From: Frigoribacterium sp. Leaf263
GTDB taxonomy: Bacteria; Actinomycetota; Actinomycetes; Actinomycetales; Microbacteriaceae
Length of the DNA stretch: 64,000 nt
Direction: 5' to 3'
Assembly (NCBI RefSeq): GCF_001422285.1
Contig: NZ_LMMO01000004.1
Coordinates: forward strand, 186,631-250,630
Shown here: positions 7,652 to 16,260 of the stretch, piece by piece
How the letters are laid out: each line of letters starts with the position of its first letter
Position numbering within the stretch: position 1 is the first letter of the stretch
Translations under genes and position numbers: made by a program
Notes under the pieces: model-generated
The model's database searches: none
Told to the model about the DNA's origin: nothing
Seen by the model: the letters and a program-made list of their open reading frames with translations, nothing else

Positions 7652-8719
7652 GGTCGGCACGGGCCGCGGCCTCGCCCGTCGATCGGCCGCCCGCGCGTAC
7701 CGGCCCGCGAGATCGGCGAAGGCGTCGATCAGCTCGGCCGGGCCGACGGCCACGAGCTCGGCGTCGAAGCGGCCGAACGAGGCGGCGAGCGACCCCCACG
7801 ACCACGATCCGGCCTCGACGCGGCAGCGCTCGGGACCGACGGCGACCACGACGCCGTCGCCGACGAACGGGGCCACGGCGCTCGCCGGCAGCGACAGCTC
7901 GACCGTGCCGACGCAGGCCCAGGCGTCGGCTCCGCTCGAGCCCTTGAACCGCGCCGACAGGAAGGCCGCCGGGTCGCCGCCCGGCACCGCCCTCGGCTCG
8001 AAGCGCCGACCCGTGTGCTGGCGCAGCCGTAACCGGTCGACCCGGAACACCCGCCAGTCGCCGTGCTCGTCCGACCAACCGATCAGGTACCAGCGGCCGG
8101 AGCTCAGCAGCAGGTGATGCGGCTCGACGCGGCGCGGCGGTCGGGGCGGGGGCGACGCGGAGGCCGGGGGCGGCGTCGACGCGGGGTGCGCTTCGGAGGC
8201 GACCCGCGCCTCCTCGGCCCGGTCGACGTCGAAGCGGAGCTCCTCGCAGCGGTGGATCGCGTCGCCGATGCGCAGCAGCACCTCGGGGTCGACCTGCACG
8301 CGGGTCGACGGCGAGCCCGGCGTGAGGGCCCCGACCTCGAGTCGCGCGATGCGCTGCGCCACGCGATCGGGCAGCAGTCGCGTCACGGTCAGCAGGGCCC
8401 GGGCCGCGGCGTCGTCGAGACCGGCCCCGGCCAGGCGAGCGGTCTGCAGCGCGAGGGTCACGGCGACCGCCTGCTCGTCGTCGAGCAGCAGCGGAGGCAG
8501 CGACTCGCCCGCCGCGAGCCGGTACCCGCCCTCGGGCCCGCGGCTCGTGTCGATCGTGTAGCCCAGCTCGCGCAGACGCTCGACGTCGCGACGCACGGTG
8601 CGCTCGCCGACCTCGAGCCGAGCGGCCAGCGTCGGAGCCGACCACGACCGGTTCGTCTGCATCAACGACAGGAGGGCGAGGAGGCGCTGGGACGTCGACG
8701 AGGCGGCTGCGGCGGGCAT
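7589..8719 (-). CDS. HTH/WYL-domain transcriptional regulator
   Basis: The protein has 376 residues. The N-terminal HTH_11 winged helix reads RLLALLSLMQTNRSWSAPTLAARLEVGERTVRRDVERLRELGYTI, followed by the linker SRGPEGGYRL. The WYL sensor domain is at about residues 190-260 (SGRWYLIGWSDEHGDWRVFRVDRL; the signature W-Y-L is in RWYLIGW) and a WCX-type C-terminal domain follows. WYL proteins sense nucleic-acid or nucleotide ligands and act as repressors or activators. The start at ATG 8719 is chosen because the HTH begins soon after; upstream in-frame residues are not conserved. The VOC gene diverges from it, a common WYL-VOC pairing. The 3' end overlaps the neighbouring gene by 63 bases. Confidence 0.9.
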   Translation of the reverse strand: MPAAAASSTSQRLLALLSLMQTNRSWSAPTLAARLEVGERTVRRDVERLRELGYTIDTSRGPEGGYRLAAGESLPPLLLDDEQAVAVTLALQTARLAGAGLDDAAARALLTVTRLLPDRVAQRIARLEVGALTPGSPSTRVQVDPEVLLRIGDAIHRCEELRFDVDRAEEARVASEAHPASTPPPASASPPPRPPRRVEPHHLLLSSGRWYLIGWSDEHGDWRVFRVDRLRLRQHTGRRFEPRAVPGGDPAAFLSARFKGSSGADAWACVGTVELSLPASAVAPFVGDGVVVAVGPERCRVEAGSWSWGSLAASFGRFDAELVAVGPAELIDAFADLAGRYARAADRRARPRPVPTSGPGVAVVPQVGHEQDGDRG

Positions 8720-8822
8720 GACGTCATCATCGCGCGTGAACCGGACCGAAGCTGACCGGTACACGGAGTCGACTTGTCTCAGCGCTCAGAGAGAGCGCGA
8801 CATCACGACGAGGAGACAGACC

Positions 8823-9248
8823 ATGAGCGTCATCACCACCCTGCACATCAACTTCCGAGGCCAGGCGAAGGAGGCGCTCGAGTTCTACCACTCGGTCTTC
8901 GGCGGCGACCTGGTGCTCGTGCCCTACGGCGAGACCGAGTCGGGTCAGGGCCCCGACCAGGCCGACCAGATCGTCTGGGGGCAGGTCAAGGCCCCGAGCG
9001 GGTTCCACGTCATGGCGTACGACATCCAGGACTCGCTGCCGTATGCGGCCGGCGACAACCCCTTCTACCTGTCGCTGCGCAGCACCGACGCGGCCGAGCT
9101 CGAGCAGCTCGGAACGGCGCTCGCCGCATCCGAGGGCGTCACCGTGCACGTCCCCTTCGGACCGTCGATGTTCTCGCCGTACTACGGCAAGCTCACCGAC
9201 CGGTTTGGCGTGACGTGGATCATCGACGTGATCGTCCACTGGGGCTGA
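8823..9248 (+). CDS. VOC-family (PhnB-like) protein
   Basis: The protein has 141 residues and two beta-alpha-beta-beta-beta VOC modules. It starts MSVITTLHINFRGQAKEALEFYHSVFGG, the standard PhnB/YjdN opening, and ends PFGPSMFSPYYGKLTDRFGVTWII. The motif W(G)QVKAPSGFHVMAYD is present. Members of this branch are glyoxalase-fold proteins of poorly defined function and are often regulated by the neighbouring WYL or ArsR regulator. ATG 8823 has a GAGGAGACAG ribosome site. It diverges from the WYL regulator with about 100 bases between. Confidence 0.88.
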   Translation: MSVITTLHINFRGQAKEALEFYHSVFGGDLVLVPYGETESGQGPDQADQIVWGQVKAPSGFHVMAYDIQDSLPYAAGDNPFYLSLRSTDAAELEQLGTALAASEGVTVHVPFGPSMFSPYYGKLTDRFGVTWIIDVIVHWG

Positions 9249-9347
9249 GCCGGGTCTCGGCGGGGCCGGAGCCCGCCCTCCACCGTGCGCGTGCCCGAGG
9301 GCCGGCCCCGCCCTGTGGCAGGATCGAGCCACGATCGAGGGGGAGAC

Positions 9348-9626
9348 ATGCGTTCAGAGGACGTCGTCGCGACGAGATTCACACCGACCCGGTTCCGGGA
9401 CGGCTACGACCAGGACCAGGTCGACGACCTGCTCGACCGGATCACCGCGACGTTCGCGGCCCTCGAGCAGGGGCGCGGCCCGGGTCCCCTCACCCCCGAC
9501 GAGGTCATCGCGGCGAGGTTCCAGCCGACGAAGTTCCGCGAGGGGTACGACCAGGATCAGGTCGACGCGTTCCTCGACCAGGTCGTCATCGCCCTGCGCG
9601 CCGTCGAACCGCCCGCCGCCGGCTGA
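9348..9626 (+). CDS. Mini-protein made of two DivIVA-type repeats
   Basis: The 92 residues consist of two copies of one motif: DVVATRFTPTRFRDGYDQDQ then VDDLLD (about residues 5-32), and EVIAARFQPTKFREGYDQDQ then VDAFLD (about 52-82). This is the N-terminal DivIVA/Wag31 membrane-targeting motif (F-x2-T-x-FR-x-GYD-x2-QVD-x-FLD), but the long coiled coil that normally follows is absent. DivIVA N-termini insert into curved membrane at poles and septa, so this protein may modulate Wag31 assembly; that is inference. ATG 9348 has a GGGGGAGA site directly upstream. Confidence 0.85.
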   Translation: MRSEDVVATRFTPTRFRDGYDQDQVDDLLDRITATFAALEQGRGPGPLTPDEVIAARFQPTKFREGYDQDQVDAFLDQVVIALRAVEPPAAG

Positions 9627-9686
9627 CGACGGAGCCGAGGAGGCGCGGGTCGCCACCCGCCGACCGGCCCGCACCGAGAGGGAGAC

Positions 9687-10274
9687 ATGCCCGACGACCG
9701 CCTCACCGTGCCCGACGCCGTCGCCTGGCGGGCATGGCTCGACGCCCACGAGTCGACCTCGGAGGGGGTGCGCCTCGTGCTCGCCAAGAAGGGCACCACG
9801 AGCCCCACGTCGCTCACGTACGCCGAGGCGCTCGACGAGGCCCTCTGCAGCGGCTGGATCGACGGGCGCCGCAACGCCCTCGACGCCGGCACCTTCCTCC
9901 AGCACTTCACGCCCCGGCGGGCCCGGTCGATCTGGTCGATGCGCAACGTCGACCACGTCGCCCGCCTCGTCGACTCGGGGCGGATGCGCCCGCGGGGTCA
10001 GGCCGAGATCGACCGGGCGAAGGGCGACGGGCGCTGGGATCGCGCCTACGCGGGCCAGGCGGACATGGAGCCGCCCGCCGACCTGGCGGCCGCGCTCGCC
10101 GACTCGACCCGCGCCTCCCGGACGTTCGAGGGGTTGAGCCGGTCGGCCCGCTACTCGGTCATGCACCCGGTGCTGACGGCCCCCACCGAGGAGGCGCGGG
10201 TCGGCCGCATCGCCCGCGCCGTCGCCCGGCTGGATGCCGGCGCCGAGCCGCCCGGCGCCGCCCGGCCCGGCTGA
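9687..10274 (+). CDS. YdeI/OmpD-associated family protein
   Basis: The protein has 195 residues. It carries the family's central block TYAEALDEALCSGWIDGRRN, then FTPRRARSIWSMRNVDHVARLVDSGRM and the C-terminal FEGLSRSARYSVMHPVLTAPTEEARVGRI helices. The family is named from E. coli YdeI and includes bacteriocin-protection proteins, but its biochemical role is not established. It is soluble, with no signal peptide. ATG 9687 lies 6 bases behind GAGAGGGAG. The EEARVG near its C-terminus is encoded by a copy of the dispersed CCGAGGAGGCGCGGGTCG element. Confidence 0.85.
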   Translation: MPDDRLTVPDAVAWRAWLDAHESTSEGVRLVLAKKGTTSPTSLTYAEALDEALCSGWIDGRRNALDAGTFLQHFTPRRARSIWSMRNVDHVARLVDSGRMRPRGQAEIDRAKGDGRWDRAYAGQADMEPPADLAAALADSTRASRTFEGLSRSARYSVMHPVLTAPTEEARVGRIARAVARLDAGAEPPGAARPG

Positions 10275-10284
10275 CGGCGACCCT

Positions 10285-10425
10285 GGTCGGAAGACGCCCG
10301 CGAGCGCCGCGCGAGGGGCGCCTTCCGCCCACCGTGGCCGCGGGGCTGGTGCGCTGGCCTGTCGTTGGTCAGAAGATGCCCGTCCGAGCTCTGCGAGGGG
10401 CACTTTCCGCCCACCGTGGCCGCGG
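10285..10425. repeat. Duplicated 59-bp hairpin element
   Basis: Two imperfect copies of a 59-base unit (10285-10343 and 10367-10425, 82 bases apart) lie after the YdeI stop. Both end in the identical TTCCGCCCACCGTGGCCGCGG. In copy 1 GGAAGACGCCC pairs with GGGCGCCTTCC (one mismatch) to form a stem-loop; in copy 2 both arms have changed but still pair partly, with two mismatches. The 192-base gap between the genes holds little else. The unit could be an intergenic repeat family, a double terminator or a small RNA. Confidence 0.75.
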
Positions 10426-10466
10426 CAGGGCAAGGCGGCAGGCGGCGAGCGGTGCGGAAGCGACGG

Positions 10467-10937
10467 CTAGGCGCGGCGCCTGATCAGGTTCATCATGATC
10501 TGCGACATGACGACCTCGTCGTGCTGGTTCAGCATCTCGATGCGGGTGCGGACGATGCCGCGGTCGGGCTTCGACCGCGAGGGGCGGGCCTCGAGCACCG
10601 TGAACCGCGCCCGCAGCTGGTCGCCGGGTCGCACGGGCCGGTGCCAGCGCAGCTCGTCGACACCCGGCGACGCGAGGCTCGTCCGCTCGTTGAGGAAGTT
10701 GTCGACCATCAGCCGCATCATCATGGCGGTCGTGTGCCAGCCGCTCGCGATCAGACCGCCGAAGGGACCGTCAGCCGCGCCGACGGGATCCAGGTGCATC
10801 GTGTGCGGGTCGAAGTCGGCCGCGAAGCCCACGATGGAGCTCGCGGTGACCTCGACCGGGCCGTACGTCCCGCCGGCGCCGGGCCGGTAATCGTCGAAGT
10901 GTCGGTCGGTCAGCGGGGTCTCGTCGAAGGAAGGCAC
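10467..10937 (-). CDS. MaoC-like (R)-specific enoyl-CoA hydratase family protein
   Basis: This 156-residue single hot-dog domain carries the hydratase-2 signature IVGFAADFDPHTMHLDP (catalytic Asp and His within DFDPHTMH), then GPFGGLIASGWHTTAMMMRLM and the C-terminal VRPGDQLRARFTVLEARPS. It probably adds water to an enoyl-CoA in fatty-acid or side-chain metabolism; the substrate is unknown. The start is taken as GTG 10937: no ribosome site precedes it, but a TACCGT -10 box lies 8 bases upstream, suggesting a leaderless message. Confidence 0.88.
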   Translation of the reverse strand: MPSFDETPLTDRHFDDYRPGAGGTYGPVEVTASSIVGFAADFDPHTMHLDPVGAADGPFGGLIASGWHTTAMMMRLMVDNFLNERTSLASPGVDELRWHRPVRPGDQLRARFTVLEARPSRSKPDRGIVRTRIEMLNQHDEVVMSQIMMNLIRRRA

Positions 10938-10945
10938 GAGAGGAG

Positions 10946-10951
10946 ACGGTA
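10946..10951 (-). promoter_or_regulatory. -10 box of the MaoC-like gene
   Basis: TACCGT on the minus strand, 8 bases before GTG 10937. It is a candidate leaderless promoter; no -35 is evident. Confidence 0.35.
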
Positions 10952-10991
10952 CACATCGCGCAGAATCCTGGCCGGGGGGTGGACAGACGTG

Positions 10992-11023
10992 CGGAGGGCC
11001 CCCGCCTGCGCGGGGGCCCTCCG
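10992..11023 (-). terminator. Strong hairpin terminator after hsp20
   Basis: A perfect 14-base-pair stem (CGGAGGGCCCCCGC / GCGGGGGCCCTCCG) encloses a CTGC loop, 10 bases past the hsp20 stop. There is no U tract, as is usual in GC-rich actinobacteria. Confidence 0.85.
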
Positions 11024-11032
11024 GTCGTCGGG

Positions 11033-11488
11033 TCAGCTGTCGATCGACCGTCGCTCGGCCGACGGAGCGCCGACGGACGGCTCGGTCGCCGGCCCGGCGG
11101 TCACCTCGATCTTGCGCGGCTTCGCCCGCTCGCTCACCGGGATCAGCAGCGACAGCACGCCGTTGTCGTAGTGGGCGGTGATCGCGTTCGAGTCGATGCC
11201 CTCGCCCACGCTGAACTGCCGCAGGTACGACCCGTGCGGGCGCTCCTGCGACAGCCACGTCACCCCGTCGCGGGTGTCGGGGGTGCGGTTCGCGCGGATG
11301 GTCAGCAGCTGACCGTCGACGTCGATGTCCACCGAGCCCGGGTCGATGCCCGGCATGTCGGCGTTCAGCACGTAGCGGTCGCCGTCGCGGTAGAGGTCGA
11401 CGGGCATGACCTTCGGGCCCTGACGGGTGCCGAGGAGCCCGGCGGCGAGGCGGTCGAGCTCGGTGAAAGGATCGAAAGACACAGCCAT
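11033..11488 (-). CDS. Hsp20/alpha-crystallin small heat-shock protein
   Basis: The protein has 151 residues. The start MAVSFDPFTELDRLAAGLLG is typical of actinobacterial Hsp20. The alpha-crystallin domain covers about residues 38-128 (MPVDLYRDGDRYVLNADMPGIDP, LLTIRANR, SYLRQFSVGEGID, AHYDNGVLSLLIPV) and ends with the PRKIEV tail motif. It is an ATP-independent holdase that keeps unfolding clients soluble in the cytosol. ATG 11488 follows AAGGGG. No HspR (HAIR) inverted repeat of the known consensus is visible in the 154-base upstream gap. A strong terminator follows. Confidence 0.93.
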   Translation of the reverse strand: MAVSFDPFTELDRLAAGLLGTRQGPKVMPVDLYRDGDRYVLNADMPGIDPGSVDIDVDGQLLTIRANRTPDTRDGVTWLSQERPHGSYLRQFSVGEGIDSNAITAHYDNGVLSLLIPVSERAKPRKIEVTAGPATEPSVGAPSAERRSIDS

Positions 11489-11642
11489 ATGAAGAGTCCC
11501 CTTTCGGTGTTCGCGTGTGGTTATCCGGGCCGGTCCCGGTCTCGGATCCGGCCGACGAGAAGAGGATAAGTCCTGGCCAGCGGGCATGTCTTGAAAAGCG
11601 CTTCGAGCACGCTGGGATGAATCTGAGACCGCGACGGCCTGC

Positions 11643-12968
11643 TCAGCGCGCGCCGACGACCATCCAGCGCGACCCCGCGGCCCGCACCCCGAGGGTGACC
11701 GCGCGGATCCCGATGTAGCCCAGGCCGAACGCGGACCAGAGCGCCACGACCGCCCCCGGCCCGTCGCCCACCGCGCTCTCGACCGGCACGAGGATCGCCA
11801 GGTACACCAGCACGTTCACCACCCCCGCCAGCGCCAGGTAGCGCGCATCGCCGGCTCCGAGCAGCACGCCGTCGAGCACGAACACGAACCCGGCCAGCGG
11901 GATGCCGACCGCCATCGCGAGCACCACCCCGGGGAGCAGTGCGCGGACGCCCTCGTCGGTCGTGAACACCGGCCCGAGCACCCCCGAGAGCGCGGCGACG
12001 AGCACCCCGAGCAGCACCCCGCCGCCGACCCCGAACAGCATCAGGCGGCTGGTCACCGCCCTCACCCGGTCGCGGTCCCCGGCTCCGAGGGAGTGCCCGA
12101 TCATGGCCTGCCCGGCGATCGCGAGGGCGTCGAGCGCGAAGGCGAGCGTGCTGAAGACCGTCAGCGCGACCTGGATGGTCGCCAACCCCGTCACCCCCGA
12201 GGAGGCGGCGGTCGCCACGGTCGCGATCATCGCGACCCGCAGACTCGCGTTCCGCACCAGCAGCCACGCGCCCGACCGGGCCGTGCGTCCGACCCCTGCG
12301 AGCCCGGGGCGCAGATCGGCGCCGACGGCGCGGGCCGCGCGCACGGCGATCACGACGTAGACGGCCGCCATGCCCCACTGCGCGACGACGGTGCCGGCCG
12401 CCGATCCGGCGACGCCCCAGCCGAACCCGTAGATGAACACGGCGTTCAGCCCGGCGTTCACGGCGAAGCCCACGCCGGCGACGACGAGAGGGGTGCGGGT
12501 GTCCTGCAGGCCGCGCAGCAGGCCGGTGGCGGCGATGACGATGAGCATGCCCGGCAGGCCGATCATGGACACCGTGAGATAGGTCGTGGCGGCGGCCTCC
12601 ACGGCCGGCTCCGTGCCGAACAGCCCCACGAGCGACGGCGCCGTGAACGCTCCGGCGACGGCCAGCACGACGCCGAGCAGCAGCGCGAACCAGAGGCCGT
12701 CGACGCCGGCGCGGATGGCCCCCGCCCGGTCACCGGCACCGAGCCTCCTCGCCACGGTCGGGGTCGTCGCGTACGCCAGGAAGATCAGCAGCCCGAGCGC
12801 CGTCTGCAGGATCACCCCGGCCACCCCGAGACCGGCCAGCGGCACCGAGCCGAGATGCCCGATCAGGGCCGTGTCGGTCAGCAGGAACAGCGGTTCGGCG
12901 ATCAGCGCCCCGAGCGCCGGCAGGGCCAGACGGACGATCTCGCGGTCGAGGGGGTTCCGGAGGCGCAC
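11643..12968 (-). CDS. MATE-family (DinF-like) efflux transporter
   Basis: The 441-residue integral membrane protein has 12 predicted hydrophobic segments in two pseudo-repeats. It begins NPLDREIVRLALPALGALIAEPLFLLTDTALIGHLG, which is the DinF-subgroup opening, with GQAMIGHSLGAGDRDRV at the start of the second half. MATE proteins expel cationic drugs or metabolites against Na+ or H+. The start GTG 12968 lies 1 base after the stop of the uracil permease gene, so the pair is likely one operon with coupled translation, although the functions are unrelated. Confidence 0.92.
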   Translation of the reverse strand: MRLRNPLDREIVRLALPALGALIAEPLFLLTDTALIGHLGSVPLAGLGVAGVILQTALGLLIFLAYATTPTVARRLGAGDRAGAIRAGVDGLWFALLLGVVLAVAGAFTAPSLVGLFGTEPAVEAAATTYLTVSMIGLPGMLIVIAATGLLRGLQDTRTPLVVAGVGFAVNAGLNAVFIYGFGWGVAGSAAGTVVAQWGMAAVYVVIAVRAARAVGADLRPGLAGVGRTARSGAWLLVRNASLRVAMIATVATAASSGVTGLATIQVALTVFSTLAFALDALAIAGQAMIGHSLGAGDRDRVRAVTSRLMLFGVGGGVLLGVLVAALSGVLGPVFTTDEGVRALLPGVVLAMAVGIPLAGFVFVLDGVLLGAGDARYLALAGVVNVLVYLAILVPVESAVGDGPGAVVALWSAFGLGYIGIRAVTLGVRAAGSRWMVVGAR

Positions 12969-12969
12969 C

Positions 12970-14235
12970 TCAGTCGGTGCCGCGGGCCCGGCCGACCAGC
13001 GTCATCAGGTGGTACACGACGATGGCCGCGACCGTTCCGAGGATGATGCCGCCGAACGTGGCGCCGCCGAGCGACAGCGTGAAGTCGGCGATGCCCATGA
13101 TCAGGGCGATGCCGGCCGTGAGCTGGTTCTTCGGTCGGCTGAAGTCGACCTTGTTCTCGACCCAGATGCGGATGCCGATGACGCCGATGAGGCCGTAGAG
13201 GGCCGTGGTCACGCCGCCGAGCACCCCCGGCGGGATGGTGAAGATGACGGCGCCGATCTTCGGCGACAGCCCGAGCAGGATCGCCACGATGCCGGCGACC
13301 CAGTACGCCGCGGTCGAGAAGACCCGGGTGGCGCTCATCACGCCGATGTTCTCGCCGTAGGTGGTGGTGGCCGAGCCGCCGCCGAGCCCGGCGAGCACCG
13401 TGCTGAGGCCGTCGGCGAAGAGCGCTCGGCCGGTCAGCGGGTCGAGGTTCCGCTTCGTCAGCTGACCGACGCCCTTCACGTGCCCGACGTTCTCGGCGAT
13501 CAGGGCCAGCACGACCGGCAGGAAACCGAGGTAGACGGGCAGCGCCGACAGATCGAAGGCCGGCGCGGTGAAGGTCGGCAGACCCACCCAGGGGGCGTCG
13601 CGCACGGCATCGAAGCTGACCTCGCCGAGCAGCACGGCGGCGATGTAGCCGACCACCACGCCGACGAAGATCGAGAGGCGACCGAGGAGGCCTCGGAAGA
13701 GCACGGCGCTCAGCACCACCGCGGCGAGCGTGATGACCGCCGTCAGCGGGGCGAGCGCGAAGTTGTCGCGGGCGGCGGGCGCGAGGTTGAAGCCGATCAG
13801 GGCGACGATCGCGCCGCTGACGACCGGCGGCAGCAGCGAGTCGATCCAGCGCGTGCCCGCGAGGTGCACCACCACGCCGATGATCGCGAGCAGGGCACCG
13901 ACGACGATGATGCCGCTGAGAGCGAGCGGTATGCCCCCGACCTCCTTCGCCGCGGCGATCGGAGCGAGGAACGCGAACGACGACCCGAGATAGCTGGGCA
14001 GCCGGTTCTTCGTGATGATCAGGAACAGCAGCGTGCCGATGCCCGAGAACAGCAGGGTCGTGCTCGGCGGGAAGCCCGTGAGGATCGGCACCAGGAAGGT
14101 CGCGCCGAACATGGCGACGACGTGCTGACCGCCCAGGCCGATGGTGCGCGGCCAGGTGAGCCGCTCCTCCGGCGCCACGATCTCGGTCGAGTCGACGGTC
14201 TTGCCGTCACCGTGCAGGGACCAGGGGAGTGCCAT
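12970..14235 (-). CDS. uraA: Uracil/xanthine permease (NCS2 family)
   Basis: The 421-residue membrane protein has about 14 segments. UraA signatures present are LGGQHVVAMFGATFLVPILTG (TM1), ALIAENVGHVKGVGQLT (the substrate-binding Glu in TM8 lies in AENVGH), and GGGSATTTYGENIGVMSATR (TM10; the second substrate Glu lies in TTYGENIG). It is a H+-coupled nucleobase importer, uracil being most likely from the AENVGH/TTYGEN motifs. ATG 14235 lies 7 bases behind a TACAGT box and diverges from the M13 peptidase gene across only 41 bases. Confidence 0.93.
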   Translation of the reverse strand: MALPWSLHGDGKTVDSTEIVAPEERLTWPRTIGLGGQHVVAMFGATFLVPILTGFPPSTTLLFSGIGTLLFLIITKNRLPSYLGSSFAFLAPIAAAKEVGGIPLALSGIIVVGALLAIIGVVVHLAGTRWIDSLLPPVVSGAIVALIGFNLAPAARDNFALAPLTAVITLAAVVLSAVLFRGLLGRLSIFVGVVVGYIAAVLLGEVSFDAVRDAPWVGLPTFTAPAFDLSALPVYLGFLPVVLALIAENVGHVKGVGQLTKRNLDPLTGRALFADGLSTVLAGLGGGSATTTYGENIGVMSATRVFSTAAYWVAGIVAILLGLSPKIGAVIFTIPPGVLGGVTTALYGLIGVIGIRIWVENKVDFSRPKNQLTAGIALIMGIADFTLSLGGATFGGIILGTVAAIVVYHLMTLVGRARGTD

Positions 14236-14242
14236 GCTCAGA

Positions 14243-14269
14243 ACTGTAGCGGCGACGCGGTCGTAGGCT
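14243..14269. promoter_or_regulatory. Divergent leaderless promoters, uraA / M13 peptidase
   Basis: In the 41-base gap, TACAGT (minus strand, 14243-14248) lies 7 bases before the uraA ATG, and TAGGCT (plus strand, 14264-14269) lies 7 bases before the peptidase ATG. Neither start has a ribosome site. Confidence 0.55.
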
Positions 14270-14276
14270 GACGACC

Positions 14277-16241
14277 ATGACGAGCGACGCCCTCTCCTCC
14301 GGAATCCTGACCGACGAGCTCGACCCGGAGGTGCGTCCGCAGGACGATCTCTTCCGTCACGTCAACGGTCGCTGGATCGCCCGGACGGCGATCCCCGACG
14401 ACAAGGCGCGCTACGGCTCGTTCTACGTCCTCGCCGAGGAGGCCGAGGCGGCCGTCCGCGACATCATCCAGGAGTCTCAGGACGCCGAGCCGGGCACCGA
14501 GGCCCGCAAGGTCGGCGACCTCTACACGAGCTTCCTCGACGAGCAGCGCGTCGAGGCGCTCGGCGCCGAGCCGATCCGCCCCCTGCTCGACCCCGTCGAC
14601 GACGTGACCGACGTCGACGGCCTCCTGCGCCTCCTGGGCTCGTTCGAGAAGCAGGGGCTCGCGAGCTTCGTGCAGCTCTTCGTCGACAACGACCCGGGCG
14701 ACCCCGAGCGCTACGTCCTGTTCGTCGAGCAGGGCGGTCTGGGTCTGCCCGACGAGTCGTACTACCGCGACGAGAAGTCCGAGTCGATCCGCACCGCCTA
14801 CGTCGCCTTCGTCGCCCGCATGCTCGAGCTCGCCGGCTTCGACGAGGCCGCCGACCGCGCCGCCCGCATCATGGCGCTCGAGACCGAGCTCGCCTCGCAC
14901 CACTGGGACAACGTCGCCACCCGCGACAGCGACGCGACCTACAACCTCCTGCCCTGGGCGGGGTTCGACGCGCTCGCCGAGGGCGTGGACCTGACCGTCT
15001 GGCGCGACGCCGTGGGCGCGCCCGAGCGCGTGTTCGACGAGCTCGTCGTGCGTGAGCCGTCGTTCGTGACGGGTCTGGCGTCGCTGCTGACCGGAGCGCG
15101 CCTCCCCGACTGGCAGGACTGGCTGCGCTGGCAGATCATCCGCTCGTCGGCGGCCTATCTGTCGACCCCGTTCGTCGAGGCGAACTTCGGCTTCTACGGT
15201 CGCACCCTCACGGGCGCCCCCGTCCAGCGCGCCCGCTGGAAGCGCGGCGTCTCGCTCGTCGAGGGCGCCATGGGCGAGGCCGTCGGCCGCATCTACGTCG
15301 AGCGCCACTTCGCGCCCGAGGCCAAGACCGCCATGGACGTGCTCGTCGCGCACCTGGTCGAGGCGTACCGGCAGAGCATCACCGGCCTCGAGTGGATGAC
15401 GGAGGAGACCCGCGGCCGCGCCCTCGAGAAGCTCGAGAAGTTCACGCCGAAGATCGGGTTCCCCGACACCTGGCGCGACTACTCGGCCCTCGAGGTCGAC
15501 CCGGCCGATCTGGTCGGCAACGTGCGGGCGACCGCCGCCGTCGGCTTCGACCGCGAGCTGGGCAAGATCGGACAGCCGCTCGACCGCGGCGAGTGGTTCA
15601 TGACCCCGCAGACGATCAACGCTTACTACAACCCCGGCATGAACGAGATCGTGTTCCCCGCGGCGATCCTGCAGTTCCCGTTCTTCGACGAGACCCGCGA
15701 CGCCGCCGCGAACTACGGCGCGATCGGCGCGGTCATCGGACACGAGATCGGCCACGGCTTCGACGACCAGGGGTCGAAGTACGACGGCGACGGCCGACTC
15801 CGCGACTGGTGGACGGCCGCCGACCGCGAGGCGTTCGAGAAGCTCACCGCGTCGCTGATCGCCCAGTACGACGCGCTCGCCCCGGCTCAGGTCCCCGACC
15901 ACCACGTCAACGGCGCCCTCACCATCGGCGAGAACATCGGCGACCTCGGTGGGCTGTCGATCGCCTACAAGGCGTACCTGCTCTCGCTCGAGGGGGCCGA
16001 GGCTCCTGTGATCGACGGCATGACCGGAGCCCAGCGGTTCTTCCTCAGCTGGGCGCAGGCGTGGCAGATCACGCTGCGCGACGAGGAGGCCGTCCGGCTG
16101 CTCTCGATCGATCCGCACTCGCCGAACGAGTTCCGCTGCAACCAGATCGTGCGCAACATCGACGAGTTCTACGCCGCCTTCGATGTCGCGCCGAGCGACG
16201 CGGCCTGGCTGCCGCCGGAGGAGCGCGTCACGATCTGGTGA
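14277..16241 (+). CDS. M13-family zinc metallopeptidase (PepO/neprilysin-like)
   Basis: The 654-residue protein has the peptidase M13 N-terminal domain (PQDDLFRHVNGRWI, KVGDLYTSFLDE) and C-terminal catalytic domain. HEIGH at residues 489-493 in GAVIGHEIGHGFDDQGSKYD provides two Zn ligands and the catalytic Glu, the ENIGDLGG motif provides the third ligand and its supporting Asp, and NAYYNPGMNEIVFPAAIL is the substrate-binding strand. No signal peptide or anchor is seen, so it is probably cytosolic, as actinobacterial PepO proteins usually are, cleaving short peptides. The gene stands alone with a leaderless start. Confidence 0.95.
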   Translation: MTSDALSSGILTDELDPEVRPQDDLFRHVNGRWIARTAIPDDKARYGSFYVLAEEAEAAVRDIIQESQDAEPGTEARKVGDLYTSFLDEQRVEALGAEPIRPLLDPVDDVTDVDGLLRLLGSFEKQGLASFVQLFVDNDPGDPERYVLFVEQGGLGLPDESYYRDEKSESIRTAYVAFVARMLELAGFDEAADRAARIMALETELASHHWDNVATRDSDATYNLLPWAGFDALAEGVDLTVWRDAVGAPERVFDELVVREPSFVTGLASLLTGARLPDWQDWLRWQIIRSSAAYLSTPFVEANFGFYGRTLTGAPVQRARWKRGVSLVEGAMGEAVGRIYVERHFAPEAKTAMDVLVAHLVEAYRQSITGLEWMTEETRGRALEKLEKFTPKIGFPDTWRDYSALEVDPADLVGNVRATAAVGFDRELGKIGQPLDRGEWFMTPQTINAYYNPGMNEIVFPAAILQFPFFDETRDAAANYGAIGAVIGHEIGHGFDDQGSKYDGDGRLRDWWTAADREAFEKLTASLIAQYDALAPAQVPDHHVNGALTIGENIGDLGGLSIAYKAYLLSLEGAEAPVIDGMTGAQRFFLSWAQAWQITLRDEEAVRLLSIDPHSPNEFRCNQIVRNIDEFYAAFDVAPSDAAWLPPEERVTIW

Positions 16242-16260
16242 CCCCGCGCGGCCCCGCCGG

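Noticed and set aside
11489-11642. HspR HAIR operator before hsp20 (CTTGAAAAGCGCTTCGAG at about 11590)
   Set aside because: It begins like CTTGAGT but the arms do not pair as CTTGAGT-N7-ACTCAAG; only the central AAGCGCTT is palindromic.
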